Shown piece after piece: positions 1 through 10,241 of a stretch of 64,000 nucleotides of DNA. Under the pieces are notes generated by a model. It was not told where the DNA came from. It was given only the letters and a program-made list of their open reading frames with translations, and did not search any database. This DNA is from Dipteris shenzhenensis (lineage: Eukaryota > Polypodiophyta > Polypodiopsida > Gleicheniales): the NCBI GenBank assembly GCA_047967505.1, contig CM106538.1. One strand, written 5' to 3'. Position 1 is the stretch's first letter. Each line of letters starts with the position of its first letter. Made by a program: the position numbers and the translations under genes.

Positions 1-483
1 AACCGCTCGAGAAAAAACATCCATCGACTATGAATAGTACCTGCAATAGCCACCTCATCAACTATGCGCACAAGCAAGTGGACTTGAGTTGTCATAATGC
101 TCGAGGGAAAGTGCTTCTCAAGCAAGCATATGGCTTCGATGGATTCCACCCTAGCCTTCTCGATGCTCGATATGGAGATCTCTTTTTGAGATATCCACCT
201 ATTTCACATCCATGTAAGATATTTTCATAATCAGTCTACAGATTAATCAGCTTAAATTAAAGAAAAAGCAATCAATGCGATTTGATAGTAAGCATACCTC
301 ACAATACCACTGATCTTGAATATAGCATTTCTAACATCTTCTTGTAAGCACCCTTTTATTGTAATTTGGAGGATGAACTATCAAAGCAACAAAGAAGTCA
401 TGTCAACAATATAACATAATCATAATTACGCTAACGCATCACGATTATCGGTACACTAATTCTACAGCTTAGAATACCATTAA
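1..483. other. No supported gene
   Basis: This AT-rich stretch has only short open frames. A minus-strand reading from about 215 to 60 gives a fairly protein-like stretch broken by TAG and TGA, like the decayed genes further right. I find no motif or splice pattern that would support a gene call. Confidence 0.4.
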
Positions 484-509
484 GAAAAAAGGGAGCTCAT
501 TTTGGGGCC
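484..509 (+). repeat. 25-bp direct repeat, copy 1
   Basis: The core aaaaagggagctcatttt followed by ggggcc occurs here and again at 7218-7243 in the same orientation. Each copy lies a few hundred bases upstream of a plus-strand decayed gene (gene A and the RAG1-like gene). It may be an element end or a promoter segment. I did not find an inverted partner. Confidence 0.6.
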
Positions 510-969
510 TTTTACAGTTTGGAAAAATAATCTCTCAACCAATCAATAGAGGGCCAACGTAACATTGGAAATTCACAAAAATAAGAGAAAATAGAAAAAA
601 GAAACAATACTTTATGTAGGTACAAGCGTGCTACATTAATGTGGAGATTGGTTTTTTATTCTCACAAGATCTTTGGACATGAAGATAGAATCTAGTCTGA
701 CATTTTATTTGACAAGGGCCTTCCTACTTCCACCTTCCTTTGAACTTTGAAATGTTGTGCTGCCTTTCCTTCGAAAGGTCTACCATTCTACACCACTGCC
801 TCATTGTTCAGCAGCCTCTTCTTTTCCAAAACTGCTCCCTTGATCCTGTTTGGCGTAGAGTAAGATGTTTCTTGTCAACTGTCTGTCTGCCCACTTTCTC
901 TTTCTTGAAACTTCAATTTGTTATCTTGTTTACATTACTTTGCTATTGTTATAGATTCAGAAGGTCTCC

Positions 970-2186
970 ATGGTGAATAAAAACCATGGCTGTTCTTGTG
1001 GAAGACGCTCTGTGTATGATAATGCTATGAAGGCAGAATTATACCACACATCCTTACCCCATCGACCTACTTCTTCTATTTCTTCAGTAGAGAATTCAAG
1101 TACAGTCAAAACGGAAGGAACTTGGGAAAGGTTTAGTGTTTCGAAAGGAGCATGGGTGCTCATGCAACCTAGCAAAAGAAAAAGACCCCAGACAAAAAAC
1201 ATTTTCTTGGCATCATGGAAGGGAAGAGTATGAGATTTTAAAATCACCAGAGAGAAGATATCGGTGAAAGAAGTTTTGATTCAGCATGTGTACATGCATA
1301 AAGAACTTGTCTTGCAAGACTATCCAAATGATCTTCTGCAACACAGGCCTAATTGTATATTTTTCTATTGTGGTTTTTTTTCTTTACGAGGTGTATGGAT
1401 TTTTAAGATGAAGCTTTATTTCTTTGCTTATTGACATTCTTGTGTTGTTTTATTTCAGATTTATACCCTTCATCGTATGAGACATGGCAAAACATCGATT
1501 GTATTCTGGGATTTATAGATGTTCTGCATGGATCGATAGGAGAACAACAATACCAAGGTTGATGTGCAACAGAGCTAGCTCAATTGGGTATATTTTTTAC
1601 TGATCATTTTTATCAGTTGCTGGACAATGCTAACACACATGTTGTGTTAAGGAAACAAGACCTTCCAGCATGGAATTCAGTGGATTGGCCTCACCCACAT
1701 TCTAGTGTTACAAAGGCATATAGGGCCAAGCTTTTCAAAGAAGTACAGAAAGCTCTGAGGCCCAATATTGCCACAAGGATAATAAAAATTTCTTTATGCA
1801 TGCCTGTCACAGTTTTTGTGGACTTGTTTAATACCTTTCCAGTGAAGGTTTCAAAAACAATGTTCATAGTTAAAGGAACAAGTTCGGCATGCATGCCACA
1901 ATTTTTGGATAAAGGTTGGGATAAGAAGACATATAGTTCAGTGTTTTGTGAGGTTGTCCAACCTTCTATCCAACTGAAGTACATGGTTGCATCAAAAAAT
2001 TTTATTTTTTCTTTTTATTATAAGCGCAGTCAAATGCTAGGCACAAAACTAGTCCCAATGGATCAAGATGAAGTTTCTTTTGGTGCAGAAAATAAACTTC
2101 TTGATATTGATGTTGTTGAGAATGGTGATGTGCTAGTCAATATCTCCCTTAAGAGAATGTTGCTCCCTAGCTCAATTGCGCAATGA
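970..2186 (+). pseudogene. Unrecognised spliced gene A, decayed
   Basis: I do not recognise this protein. The first exon reads from ATG at 970 through a TGA at 1231-1233 to about 1350 in one frame. A plausible intron runs from a gtatat donor near 1355 to the acceptor tttcag ending at 1459. The frame then stays open to 2183 except for a TGA at 1560-1562. Both TGAs can be restored as arginine (CGA to TGA). The second exon is about 240 codons long, with patches such as VDWPHPHSSVTKAYRAKLF and a charged C-terminus. A further exon may begin after tttgcag at 2336. It converges on the H3-like/Ulp1-like gene on the opposite strand. It is more likely a decayed real gene than a chance frame, because the codons stay protein-like on both sides of the stops and the intron. 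Confidence 0.45.
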
Positions 2187-2497
2187 CATTCTATTTGAGA
2201 CAGAAGGTTCTATTTCAAACGACTTTTTATTTATCTACAACAATAAAAATGTACACCATATCTGATTTATCCTAGTCTCATTAAGCACTGCTATTAGTTT
2301 ACTTTACCCTATTGATTCATATTGCTTTTTTGCAGGTGCTCAAAAGAAGAGAGAGCTCAATAAAATGCAAAGACATTGAAAATTTGAAAATTGAGATAAC
2401 ACAGACTCCATAAACAAAGGTATTGTATTCAATAAAGTAAAATTTTGTACAAAAGTGTTTAGTTGTACATGTAGAACATATTCTTGACAATCATTTT
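2187..2497. other. Spacer between two convergent decayed genes
   Basis: This AT-rich DNA separates the 3' ends of gene A (+) and the H3-like/Ulp1-like gene (-). It contains an intron-like acceptor (tttgcag near 2336) followed by about 75 bases that could be a last exon of gene A. Nothing else is recognisable. Confidence 0.35.
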
Positions 2498-4144
2498 CTA
2501 TTTATCCAGAGGCTGCTCTACATGGTCCAAGCTCTCTGTATCATCATTTTTTGGAGAATCTGTTTTCTGCTACTCCATCCTATCCTGTACAATATGTTGG
2601 TGCTGCTCCATTGTCTCCTCTACTACCCCTGGAGCATTTGTTTGCTGTTGCTCCATCTTCTCCTCAACAACATCAGCAGCAGGTCCTTGTTCCTGTGGCT
2701 TCTCCTCATCAGCACTAGGTCCTTGTTCCTGTGGCACCACATCAGCTTCATCTGTGGCATCAAGGTGTATGACACCTTCTCATACTTTAGAGCTCTCACC
2801 CAACTCGACAGTAGCTGGTACAATAAGTTTGGGGGAGGCATAGCTCAAAAACTTCCAAATTGTATGAGCTCTGAAATTATATACATAGTTTGAGCTGAAG
2901 CTATCTTCTTTCATCTGCAATGGCATATGATGATTTAGAACACTTTGTACCACTATCAATTATCTTCAAGCTAAATTAAAATTATTTTTTCTTACAAGGT
3001 CTCGCTGTTCTTTCTCAAAATAGCTTAAAAGTAGATATTTGGCACTGATCAGCACTCTCCATCTACAGCTACTTGAATCATCTTGTTGTGGTGTCTGTAC
3101 AGTTGGAAAGATATGTTAGAAACTATTAACATCTAAACAAAACAAAATTATTCAATAAGTTCAAAGGCATAGCATGAAATAGACATCAGTAAAGAGAACG
3201 ACTTTTTACCTCTAGATTTATTGGCTCTATTAAATCCAAAAGAGAGACATTAGGAGGACAGTGATCCAATGCATCTAGAAGCCTTCTAATACAACTGCAA
3301 TACATATAATTTAGTTAGTATGAAATCAAAATAATGAAGTTTTAAGTTAAAAAAGCACACACACCACTTACAATTTCAGCTCTCTATGTGTGTTTTTAAG
3401 AGAGTTGAATATAAAGTATTGCTTCTGCTGGATGTCAATAGAAACAAAACTCCAGTGGTCATTGCGTAAGGAAAAAAGCATTAAGAAATCAAGGCTACAA
3501 GAGTTCTCAATCTTAAAGAAGAATCCCAAAAGAAGCAGTCACCCACATACCTGTTATGGTATGGAAGTAGCAAAACATCGATAACTTCAAAATTGCAGTG
3601 TCTGAACCAGTTGGAAATACCAATGGGAGTTTCCTTTGCATCTCTTAACTTGGAAGAAATGGCAGGATCAATAATATGGACTGTATGCTGTATAGAGGGG
3701 TGAAGCCAGCTTCTTATCATGCTGCATGGGACCAAAAAATAATTAGGGTAGGATATAAAGGAGGTACAAGGAGGATTGTTTTGCAAAAAAATGTAAAATA
3801 ATAGACACTTACTAGAGCATTGCAAGAATGATAGTATCTGAGCAATACTCATTCTTATGAGCCAATGCTGCCAAGCGTGGTTTTGTTAAGTCAAAATCAT
3901 TCACTAAAGTTTTGACAACTATATTAGGGCCCAGCTCCTGCAACCTTCTTTGTATCTGCAGCTCCCTCTTTCCAATCTCCACATCTATAACAGATTTTGA
4001 TTCTTTTATTTGCTGCTTCAGTGACTCCTCATAAATAGCCTTCCCTCTGGTGTTCTTTGAGTGGGTTACTTCAACAACCTTAACCTCATCTACCTTCAAC
4101 TTCCTTGTAGGTGGAATTAATAATACGTCTCTCATCTTTATGTC
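2498..4144 (-). pseudogene. Ulp1-like C48 cysteine protease module, spliced and decayed
   Basis: Ulp1/SENP enzymes cleave SUMO-like tags, and plant transposons often carry relatives. On the minus strand, exons run about 4144-3813, 3721-3551, about 3463-3372, 3294-3210, 3095-2996 and 2914-2498, with gtaagt-type donors and cag/tag acceptors in compatible phases. Exon 2 holds WLHP, VHIIDPAIS and DVLLLPYHN. Exon 3 holds NDHWSFVSID (catalytic His) and FIFNSL, where family members have Asp before Ser-Leu, so the triad Asp reads Asn. Exon 5 holds TPQQ and SSSC (oxyanion Gln and nucleophile Cys), with the usual Gly after Cys replaced by Arg. The acceptor of exon 3 reads gcaa, not gcag. The last exon encodes an acidic tail with two PQEQGP units and is broken by one TGA and one TAG. 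The reading is in frame with the H3-like module upstream, separated by one TAG. Confidence 0.65.
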
Positions 4145-4618
4145 CTACCATTCCACAGGATGAACAAGCTTGTCATACCTCCATCTCACTTTGGACAAAG
4201 TGTTAAAGTCTTTGGCCATCATAGTCACCCTGTGAGCATGGGCTGCTACCAGCATTGCATCTTCAAAATATTTTTCCAAGTAATCCTCTGCCATTTCCTA
4301 GGAAAGAATGGCAGTCCTGTTCCACCTAAACCCAAGGTGCCAACTATCACATATGTCTTTCACCAGTCTTTGAAAAGGTGCCTTGGGGATTGCAAAGCCT
4401 ATAGTTGTCTGTTGCTTCCTGATCTCCCTTAGAACACCTGCACCATGTTTCAATCTCTTGGCCTTTTGCTGGAGCAGGCTCATTGGCTTACCCTTCCTGC
4501 CATGTGCAGCTCTTCCCTTTGGAGGCACACTAAATTTCTTGGTACCTGCCCTAGCTGCTATTGCTGCAAGCCCTGGCCCTTTGCCAGCTTTCCTTGCAGT
4601 TGACTTGGTTCTTGCCAT
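4145..4618 (-). pseudogene. Histone H3-like domain with two in-frame TAG codons
   Basis: Translation from the ATG at 4618 starts MARTKSTARKAGKG, which keeps the H3 tail order with Lys4 and Lys9. The fold follows: VLREIRKQQTT (alpha-N), IPKAPFQRLVKDI (alpha-1), RWNRTAIL, MAEDYLEKYFEDAML (alpha-2) and HAHRVTMMAKDF (loop 2/alpha-3). A TAG at 4298-4300 falls at the Gln/Leu of the alpha-2 entry (LALQEAAE in canonical H3). A second TAG at 4145-4147 follows VEW. The RW, AEDYL and FEDAML choices resemble plant CENH3, but loop 1 is not lengthened as in CENH3 and the C-terminus (RWRYDKLVHPVEW) matches neither. The module is in frame with the downstream Ulp1-like exons, so it may be the N-terminal part of one fusion gene. 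Upstream open frame exists to 5005, but the H3 tail sequence fixes this start. Confidence 0.75.
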
Positions 4619-4720
4619 CACTCTGACAAACTGCATACAAAGCAATGGAAAGAGATTACAGCCATGGAGAACATGGTATGACAAAAAAAGACAATCACAG
4701 GGGTGGATGAAGCAACATTG

Positions 4721-4794
4721 AAAATTTTGCAATAAAATGCGATATGGACAGTTTGAAATTCCTAACAGCTCGAAATGCGTTTTCCTACAAATAC
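4721..4794. repeat. Inverted-repeat unit 1
   Basis: The left arm ttttgcaataaaatgcga and the right arm cgaaatgcgttttcctacaa are imperfect reverse complements about 30 bases apart. It is one of four related units between 4721 and 6358. Confidence 0.55.
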
Positions 4795-4948
4795 CTGAAG
4801 TGACATGCTGGTGCATTCCTACAGTGATTTCTCTGTCTTTACAACTAAATACAATATGAATGGAGTTTATGCAAGGAGAGTACAGCCATGGACAACTATG
4901 GAAGTCACAAAACCAGAATGACAGGGGTGGATGAAGCAACAGTTCAAT

Positions 4949-5018
4949 ATTCGCAACAAAATGCGATTTTGGCTGTTTGAAATTCCCAAGGCCTTCTCCT
5001 CGCATTTTCTTGCAAATT
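4949..5018. repeat. Inverted-repeat unit 2
   Basis: The left arm attcgcaacaaaatgcga and the right arm tcgcattttcttgcaaat pair with a loop of about 34 bases. Confidence 0.6.
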
Positions 5019-5500
5019 CATGAGGCAGCATGCTAGAATATGCCTTCAGTCATTTGAAGGTGTTTGCATGTCCATGCAGGATGGATTGAGTCTATGGAAG
5101 GCAAGAAGTGTGGACAGACTGAAGGAAGAACCCATAAGTACAGTTTTACCCTCACATGCAATTATCACACTTGAAGATGTGCATTCCTATAGTGATTTCT
5201 CTGTCTTTACAACTAAATAAAATATGGATTGAGTCTATGCATGTCCATGTAGGATGGATTATTTCTATGGAAGGCAAGAAGATTGCAGAGACTGAGGGAA
5301 GAACCCATTAGTACTAACCTGAAAGCTATTTATGGGTATGCTGTGCTGCTGATGAGTACCCTGTACTGGGGATGAACCTCTGCTGCTGGTCAAGATGTTG
5401 ATGTTGTAGAGTAGGGAGGTAGGGAGGCAAGAGAGCTAAGACTAGAGGGCAAGAGAGCTGAGACAGGATAGATTAGATAGGAGGGAAAAGATAAGTGCAA

Positions 5501-6082
5501 AATACAAATAAGGCAGCTACTAAATCCCACACGTGTGGAATGTAGTCGTTTTTCACACGTGTGGATGGGACCCAGATCTCTTGGAGTTTGAAACTTGGCA
5601 CATGTGAAAGGGATACTTTATGCCTTGGAACTTGTGCCATTCATGATTTCATAATCAATTCCACAACCACTCTTCCCTCCCCTGCCTCCCAATCTTTCAT
5701 CCCTGTGAGGGCCCTCGCATCTTCCTTTTCCTTCCCTCTCTAATCCCTTCCTACCCAGCACACTCCATCCAAACTGCAACCTGCTTGAAGACTACTAGCA
5801 CTGCCAGATCTCTAGGTTACCAAGGCTACAGTTCAAGTTTGGGAAAGAGCAGGAGATTCACCAGTGCAACTCCAACAGCATGGAAAAGGAAAAAAAAGGT
5901 CAGAATTCTAGATTCTTTTCAATGTTTTTTGACATATATTTCTTCCATCCATTGAATTCTTGATGTCCAAATATCTTCACTTAGCTCCACCCTTCTTGTT
6001 ACATATTCAATTTATACTGTCCAAGAATGTGGTAGATCACCCAAGAATTTGATTGGAGATGGATATGAATAGAACCTAGAAG
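5501..6082. other. Unassigned, possible short leader exon
   Basis: A repeat cacacgtgtgga occurs at about 5530 and 5555, an ACGT-core palindrome. A short possible exon (ATG at 5880, six codons then a gtcaga donor) could begin a plus-strand gene, but nothing confirms it. Confidence 0.25.
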
Positions 6083-6150
6083 TTTGCAACAAAATGCGAG
6101 GAGAGTGCTTTATCCATCTCTAGATAGCCCATATCGCATTTTGCTGCAAA
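6083..6150. repeat. Inverted-repeat unit 3 (best arms)
   Basis: The arms tttgcaacaaaatgcga and tcgcattttgctgcaaa are reverse complements with one mismatch over 17 bases. The loop is about 34 bases. Confidence 0.7.
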
Positions 6151-6287
6151 TTCCTATTGTTGACACATTCCTCATGAAAAGCTTCACTTAGCTCCAACCT
6201 TTCTCTTGCATATCAACTCATACTATCCAGGAATCAATGAGATGAACCTAGTATTTGATTTGACATGGATATCAACAGAACTGGAGA

Positions 6288-6358
6288 ATTTGCAACAAAA
6301 TGCAAGGAGAGTGCTTCATATTTTCCAAATGGTCCTACATCGCGTTTTCCTGCAAATT
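6288..6358. repeat. Inverted-repeat unit 4
   Basis: The arms aatttgcaacaaaatgcaa and tcgcgttttcctgcaaatt pair imperfectly. The left arm and the next ten bases (gagagtgctt) match unit 3, so the units are duplicates of one another. Confidence 0.6.
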
Positions 6359-6460
6359 CCAGTGTCTCTTTTAGTTCTCACTTCTACCTCATTATTTTTC
6401 TATCTTTGGCCCTGTGGAATTCTTCTTTGATGATGAGAAATGTTTTTGCTTTGGAACAGT

Positions 6461-6533
6461 TGACTCCCAGGCCCCTCCTTTCAAGAGGAAGCTGGACTTT
6501 TCTGCTGCTATAATTAGACCACAGCAGTCACCA
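6461..6533 (+). pseudogene. Possible single exon with basic patch
   Basis: After an acceptor-like ggaacag, one frame reads DSQAPPFKRKLDFSAAIIR and ends at a good donor (ccag|gtgagt). The PPFKRKL patch resembles a nuclear localisation signal. It could be a 5' exon of the TNP2 fragment that starts about 70 bases downstream, or chance. Confidence 0.25.
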
Positions 6534-6598
6534 GGTGAGTCATGAGAGCTCATGAAGGGAATTATCTGGTCTTATACTAACACATTCATGCACACGTG

Positions 6599-7215
6599 CA
6601 AGACTTGTTACAAGTGGGTACCATGCTTGTCCTGTTTGTGGACTGGGTTTGAAATCGCTTGCACGATACTCCAAACATATGAGGAAAAATGTTTATGAAG
6701 TTCATGCTCGATACCTTCCGTTGGATCATCTCGCACATGGAGGTCAACTTGATCCACCACCATCATATTTGAAGGCAAGTGAATGGATTCAAGCTTGGAG
6801 GGTTAATGGAGAGGAACGTCCTCCTGGTATGAAGAGGCTATCAATCTTTCACGAGCTTCCTTATTGGGGTCAGCTACAAATCAATCATCTCTTGGATCCC
6901 ATGCATATCTTCAAGAATGTGGGGGCTACTATTTGGGCACACTTGGTTGGTTCCAAAGACTCGAGAGGAGTGTGAGAAGACTTGTGTGCTATGAATAGGA
7001 TGTCTCATTTGTGGCCCCAAGTGCATGCTTCGGGAAAAGTTGTCCTCCCTAAAGCAACGTGGATCCTCTCTGCAAGGGAGGAGGCAGCGGTCAAGGCAGA
7101 CATTGCCTCTTTTCAAACACCGATAGGGTACATGCATTGCTTGAAAGGAGCATTTTCAAAGGACAATAAGCTTAGTGGGCTCAAGTCCCATGATTGGCAT
7201 AAGGTCTTACAGCAT
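6599..7215 (+). pseudogene. CACTA (En/Spm) TNP2-type transposase fragment
   Basis: TNP2 transposases cut and paste CACTA elements. This frame shows family blocks in order: YHACPVCG, YSKHMRKNVYEVHARYLPLD (zinc knuckle and following block), IFHELPYWGQLQINHLLDPM, HIFKNV, then WILS and GLKSHDWHKVLQH. A TGA at 6973-6975 replaces the Arg expected in GVRxDL, consistent with CGA to TGA. The frame has no natural start, and coding similarity ends abruptly at 7215 where the 25-bp repeat begins. The rest of TNP2 is not visible downstream, so this is a truncated copy. It is separate from the CACTA element at 47985. Confidence 0.85.
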
Positions 7216-7217
7216 TA

Positions 7218-7243
7218 GGGAAAAAGGGAGCTCATTTTGGGGC
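7218..7243 (+). repeat. 25-bp direct repeat, copy 2
   Basis: It matches 484-509 and abuts the truncated end of the TNP2 coding block, as would be seen if an element starting here had inserted into TNP2. It lies about 370 bases upstream of the RAG1-like start. Confidence 0.6.
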
Positions 7244-8163
7244 CCTGTAAGAAATTCACTATTTTTTGATTTATTTCTCTCCTTAAAGACCTCAAAAATA
7301 GTAAAATACGGAAACATGGCTCAGAACTGTCAGTAAGGACTACAAGACTGTCAGTTCAGAAAGGAATAAGATAATCTTTTGTTTGACTAACACGATTTTG
7401 CATTAAATATCTCCTTAGATTTTTTTTTGTTTACCAAATATTCCGCATCTCTTTTGCCGACGTGTGCAGGCCTTTCATAAAGAATCCATCACTGAACTTG
7501 GTGATTGCAAGTTTTCAAAATATTTACATAGATACTACCACACTTCCACGATTCATGTTACAAAATGACTATGAGATTGACAAGCAAACTTTGCAACCTC
7601 AGAAGCACAAAAAATGGCCGATACTAGTGAGTCACTATCTCAGAAGAAGCGATTACACCATCTTCACATCGACTTAGAAGAACAATATGCTCCAGCAAAA
7701 AAAGACGAAAGGATACGATGCTGAATGCTCAACAGTGGGAAAGTATGAGAAGAGAAGGGCTTCAACATATTCACTTATGGTGCGATGGAAGCATATATCC
7801 AAAATGTCAAGTAAAAACCTCTACACCTCCATTTGTTAATCCCACCACATTACTGAGGTTTGCCAGCGATGGACAAAATGGACTTCTTGGTTATATTTCA
7901 GCATAGTCTGCATTTGCAGAAACGTATAAAATGATGTACTTACAAGAAAAGGGGGCCAAGATGCAGGAGATAGCCATTCGTGCAAAATTGGAGCAGCAGT
8001 TGCAGAATCAAATTGAGGAGCATTCAAAGAGTAAAAAAGAGTTGACAAGAGCAAGAAAGAAGAGAACCATGCTTGGAGACAGACTACGTAGCAGGAAGAT
8101 TAAAAACATTGCAAATTTGAAGGCTGGGATTGGTGGATGCAAGCAAAGAATTCAAGAAGCAAG

Positions 8164-8245
8164 GTTAGATTGAAATTTATCATTTTGAATACTCAAAAAG
8201 GCTCTCAAATGACTATATCTATTTCGTCCATTACCACAAAACAAG
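8164..8245 (+). other. Intron 1 of the RAG1-like gene
   Basis: The donor gcaag|gttaga and acceptor acaag|aatgg join IQEA to MEVLND with an Arg codon split across the junction. The intron is 82 bases with an in-frame stop, so the exons need splicing. Confidence 0.55.
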
Positions 8246-8959
8246 AATGGAGGTGCTGAATGATATAGGCATATTGTGTTGTTACTATAGGAAATTATTG
8301 GAGCCTACAAAAGAAAATATGGATATGAACCTTCTTCCTGTTAAACAAATGAAAGGATTGCTTTCTTGCGGTGTAGCAAAAGGTTTGATTGAGGAAAAAA
8401 AATACAAAACAGTCAAACGCAATGTTGTAGAGGACTTTGTATCCAATAATAAAGTTGATGGCACTACAATCCAAGAGGCTCTTGATGTTAGTGGAGTTAG
8501 CAGGAAGGGATATAGTTCGATTTTCCATGCGATATCCTCAACTTTGAAAGATCAAAGGATTAAACAAGTTTTACTGCCAAATCCAGCAACCGTGTGGAGG
8601 ATAAGAGGTCATTTGAATGAAAGTATAGATGAGTTTATTGGGCAATATATCCATATTGAAGAAATATTTCATGGCGGTAAAGGAACCACTGTGTATGATC
8701 CTTGGAACAATATATTTGTAGATCTACAACAACTTCAAAGAAGAATGGTCGAGTTTTATGGAATAACATTTGAGGAGTGCAAAGGCATTTAAAATTTGTT
8801 ATCAAACTAGATGAGTGTGAGGTTGTAAAGGAAAAGAAAATGGAAAGGGTTACTATTACATTGATGAATGGAGCACTTGATACATCATTGACTGAAGCGA
8901 GTTCGAAGTATTTTAGTGTGCAGTCGGAGAAACACATATGGTGGTTAGGCTCGTTCCAG

Positions 8960-9046
8960 GTATGATCATTTTTTGTTTTGTACTTGATTTTGGTCATTGT
9001 TTTCAAATCTGTTATAGTAAGACTTTTGTTTTCTATAATTTGGCAG
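8960..9046 (+). other. Intron 2 of the RAG1-like gene
   Basis: The donor ccag|gtatga and acceptor tggcag|gtgaag join LGSFQ to VKTEDHETL in phase 0. Confidence 0.7.
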
Positions 9047-9898
9047 GTGAAGACAGAAGACCATGAAACACTAGATTGGGTGTTTCACCACATGGAAATA
9101 CCAAGAATAATCAAAAGACAAGTGCAAGGCTAGAATCTCCATGTTGCAGGAAAAGGTGATTTTCAAGTAGAGTGGCACATGGCAGGGGATCTTAAAACAC
9201 TTAAGTGCATGTATAACGTTAGTAAAGGAGGCAACTCAAAGTCTCCTTGTCTTTAATGCAAAGAATCAGCTCAAGTAATGGATTCCAAATGGTGGAAGAG
9301 AGCACCTAATAGAGATAAAGTTGACCTTGACTTCAAGGCCATTCTGGACATTCCACTATGTAATGTTCACATCTACACATTGCATGGTCTATGTCGAATT
9401 ATTGAGAAATTGGTATTTTTGTATATTGGATTTGCTTGGAAACTCCGTCCCGATAAAAATAGAAAGGATGCTTTTCAAGCATTGGAAAAAGTGTTATCCG
9501 ATATAGGTCTACATGGAGGAGATGTTCAAATCACAAAGGATTTTAAAAAGTATACCAATGGCAAGGAGGTACCAATCAAGCCCTCTATTGGTGGTGTTAA
9601 GGCAAGAAGATTCTTGTCTCGACCCAAACACAATAAGCAAGTAAGGCAAGGTAGAACAGTTTCAAAGATTAATTACAGATTGTGGAAGCAAGTCCATAAT
9701 GCCGTGAAAGATCATGAGGTAGATGGGGAAGCACGAAATGTGAAGGCAGAGGTGTGGAGGTCTCTTGATCAACTCTTCATATTCTATGACAAAGTAACAT
9801 GGACAAAGAGTGATTACAAGAACTTTGAGGAGGCAATCAAACATTTTGGGAAGTCAATGAAAGACGTGTGGATAGCCTACAATATAACTCACTACATG

Positions 9899-9977
9899 GT
9901 AAGGTTCTGCCTTTTTCTTTTACTTAAGTGTGATCCTCTTTTTTTTATTACTTACTATGCATTCTTATGTCTTACAG
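9899..9977 (+). other. Intron 3 of the RAG1-like gene
   Basis: The donor acatg|gtaagg and acceptor ttacag|catatc join NITHYM to HIIYNHLP in phase 0, restoring the HxxxxH block next to its RAG1-like context. Confidence 0.75.
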
Positions 9978-10241
9978 CATATCATCTACAACCACCTTCC
10001 CTATTTTGTCAAAAAGTATGGATGCCCAGCAATTTGGTCTACCAAAGGCATGGAGAAGTCTCACTACATGGCACGTAATGCATTTTTCAGACACACACAA
10101 TGCTATGGAGGGAGTCAAAAGGCAAATAGTTTGAAGGAAGTATTCCAATGGTTTTACCGAGGCATACTACAGAGGTTGCATGCTAAAAGAAAAGTTGCTA
10201 GCTCCAAAGTCAAGCTTGCTTTTCTTCTAGCCCAAAAGTAA

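Larger units (their letters stand above)
4619..5500. other. 5' flank of the H3-like gene, with internal duplications
   Basis: About 80-bp segments are duplicated: 4640-4715 resembles 4870-4942 (both include cagccatgga and aggggtggatgaagcaac), 4818-4860 resembles 5183-5225, and 5080-5150 resembles 5255-5320. Two of the inverted-repeat units listed separately lie here. The segment lies upstream of the minus-strand H3-like start and could be its promoter or 5' UTR. No other coding sequence is supported. Confidence 0.5.
7614..10241 (+). pseudogene. RAG1/Transib-like DDE transposase, four exons, decayed
   Basis: RAG1 and Transib proteins are RNase H-fold DDE recombinases. Exons are 7614-8163, 8246-8959, 9047-9898 and 9978-10241, with GT-AG introns of 79-87 bases in compatible phases; about 790 codons. 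The N-terminus is a coiled coil (about 7930-8160). Candidate catalytic residues are Asp at 8810 (KLDE), Asp at 9188 (MAGD) and Glu at 10053 (KGMEKSH). A CxxC at 9248-9259 and HxxxxH at 9978-9995 (HIIYNH) match the RAG1 zinc site. Spacings D2-C 20, C-H 214, H-H 5 and H-E 25 compare with 19, 207, 5 and 25 in mouse RAG1; D1-D2 is 97 versus 108. Trp lies six residues before the Glu, as in RAG1, and EDHETL has a RAG1 counterpart. Damage: frameshifts near 7700 and 8780, TAG at 7904 and 9131, TAA at 9254. Related uncharacterised transposase families of animals and fungi are an alternative. Confidence 0.7.

Noticed and set aside
957-1247. Minus-strand 96-codon ORF opposite gene A
   Set aside because: It mirrors the gene A exon, which has a consistent splice junction and a longer continuing frame on the plus strand.
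4145-4300. TAG recoded as glutamine throughout the window
   Set aside because: TGA also appears at Arg-like sites, frameshifts occur, and several frames end at ordinary stops, so decay is simpler. I kept recoding only as an alternative to test.
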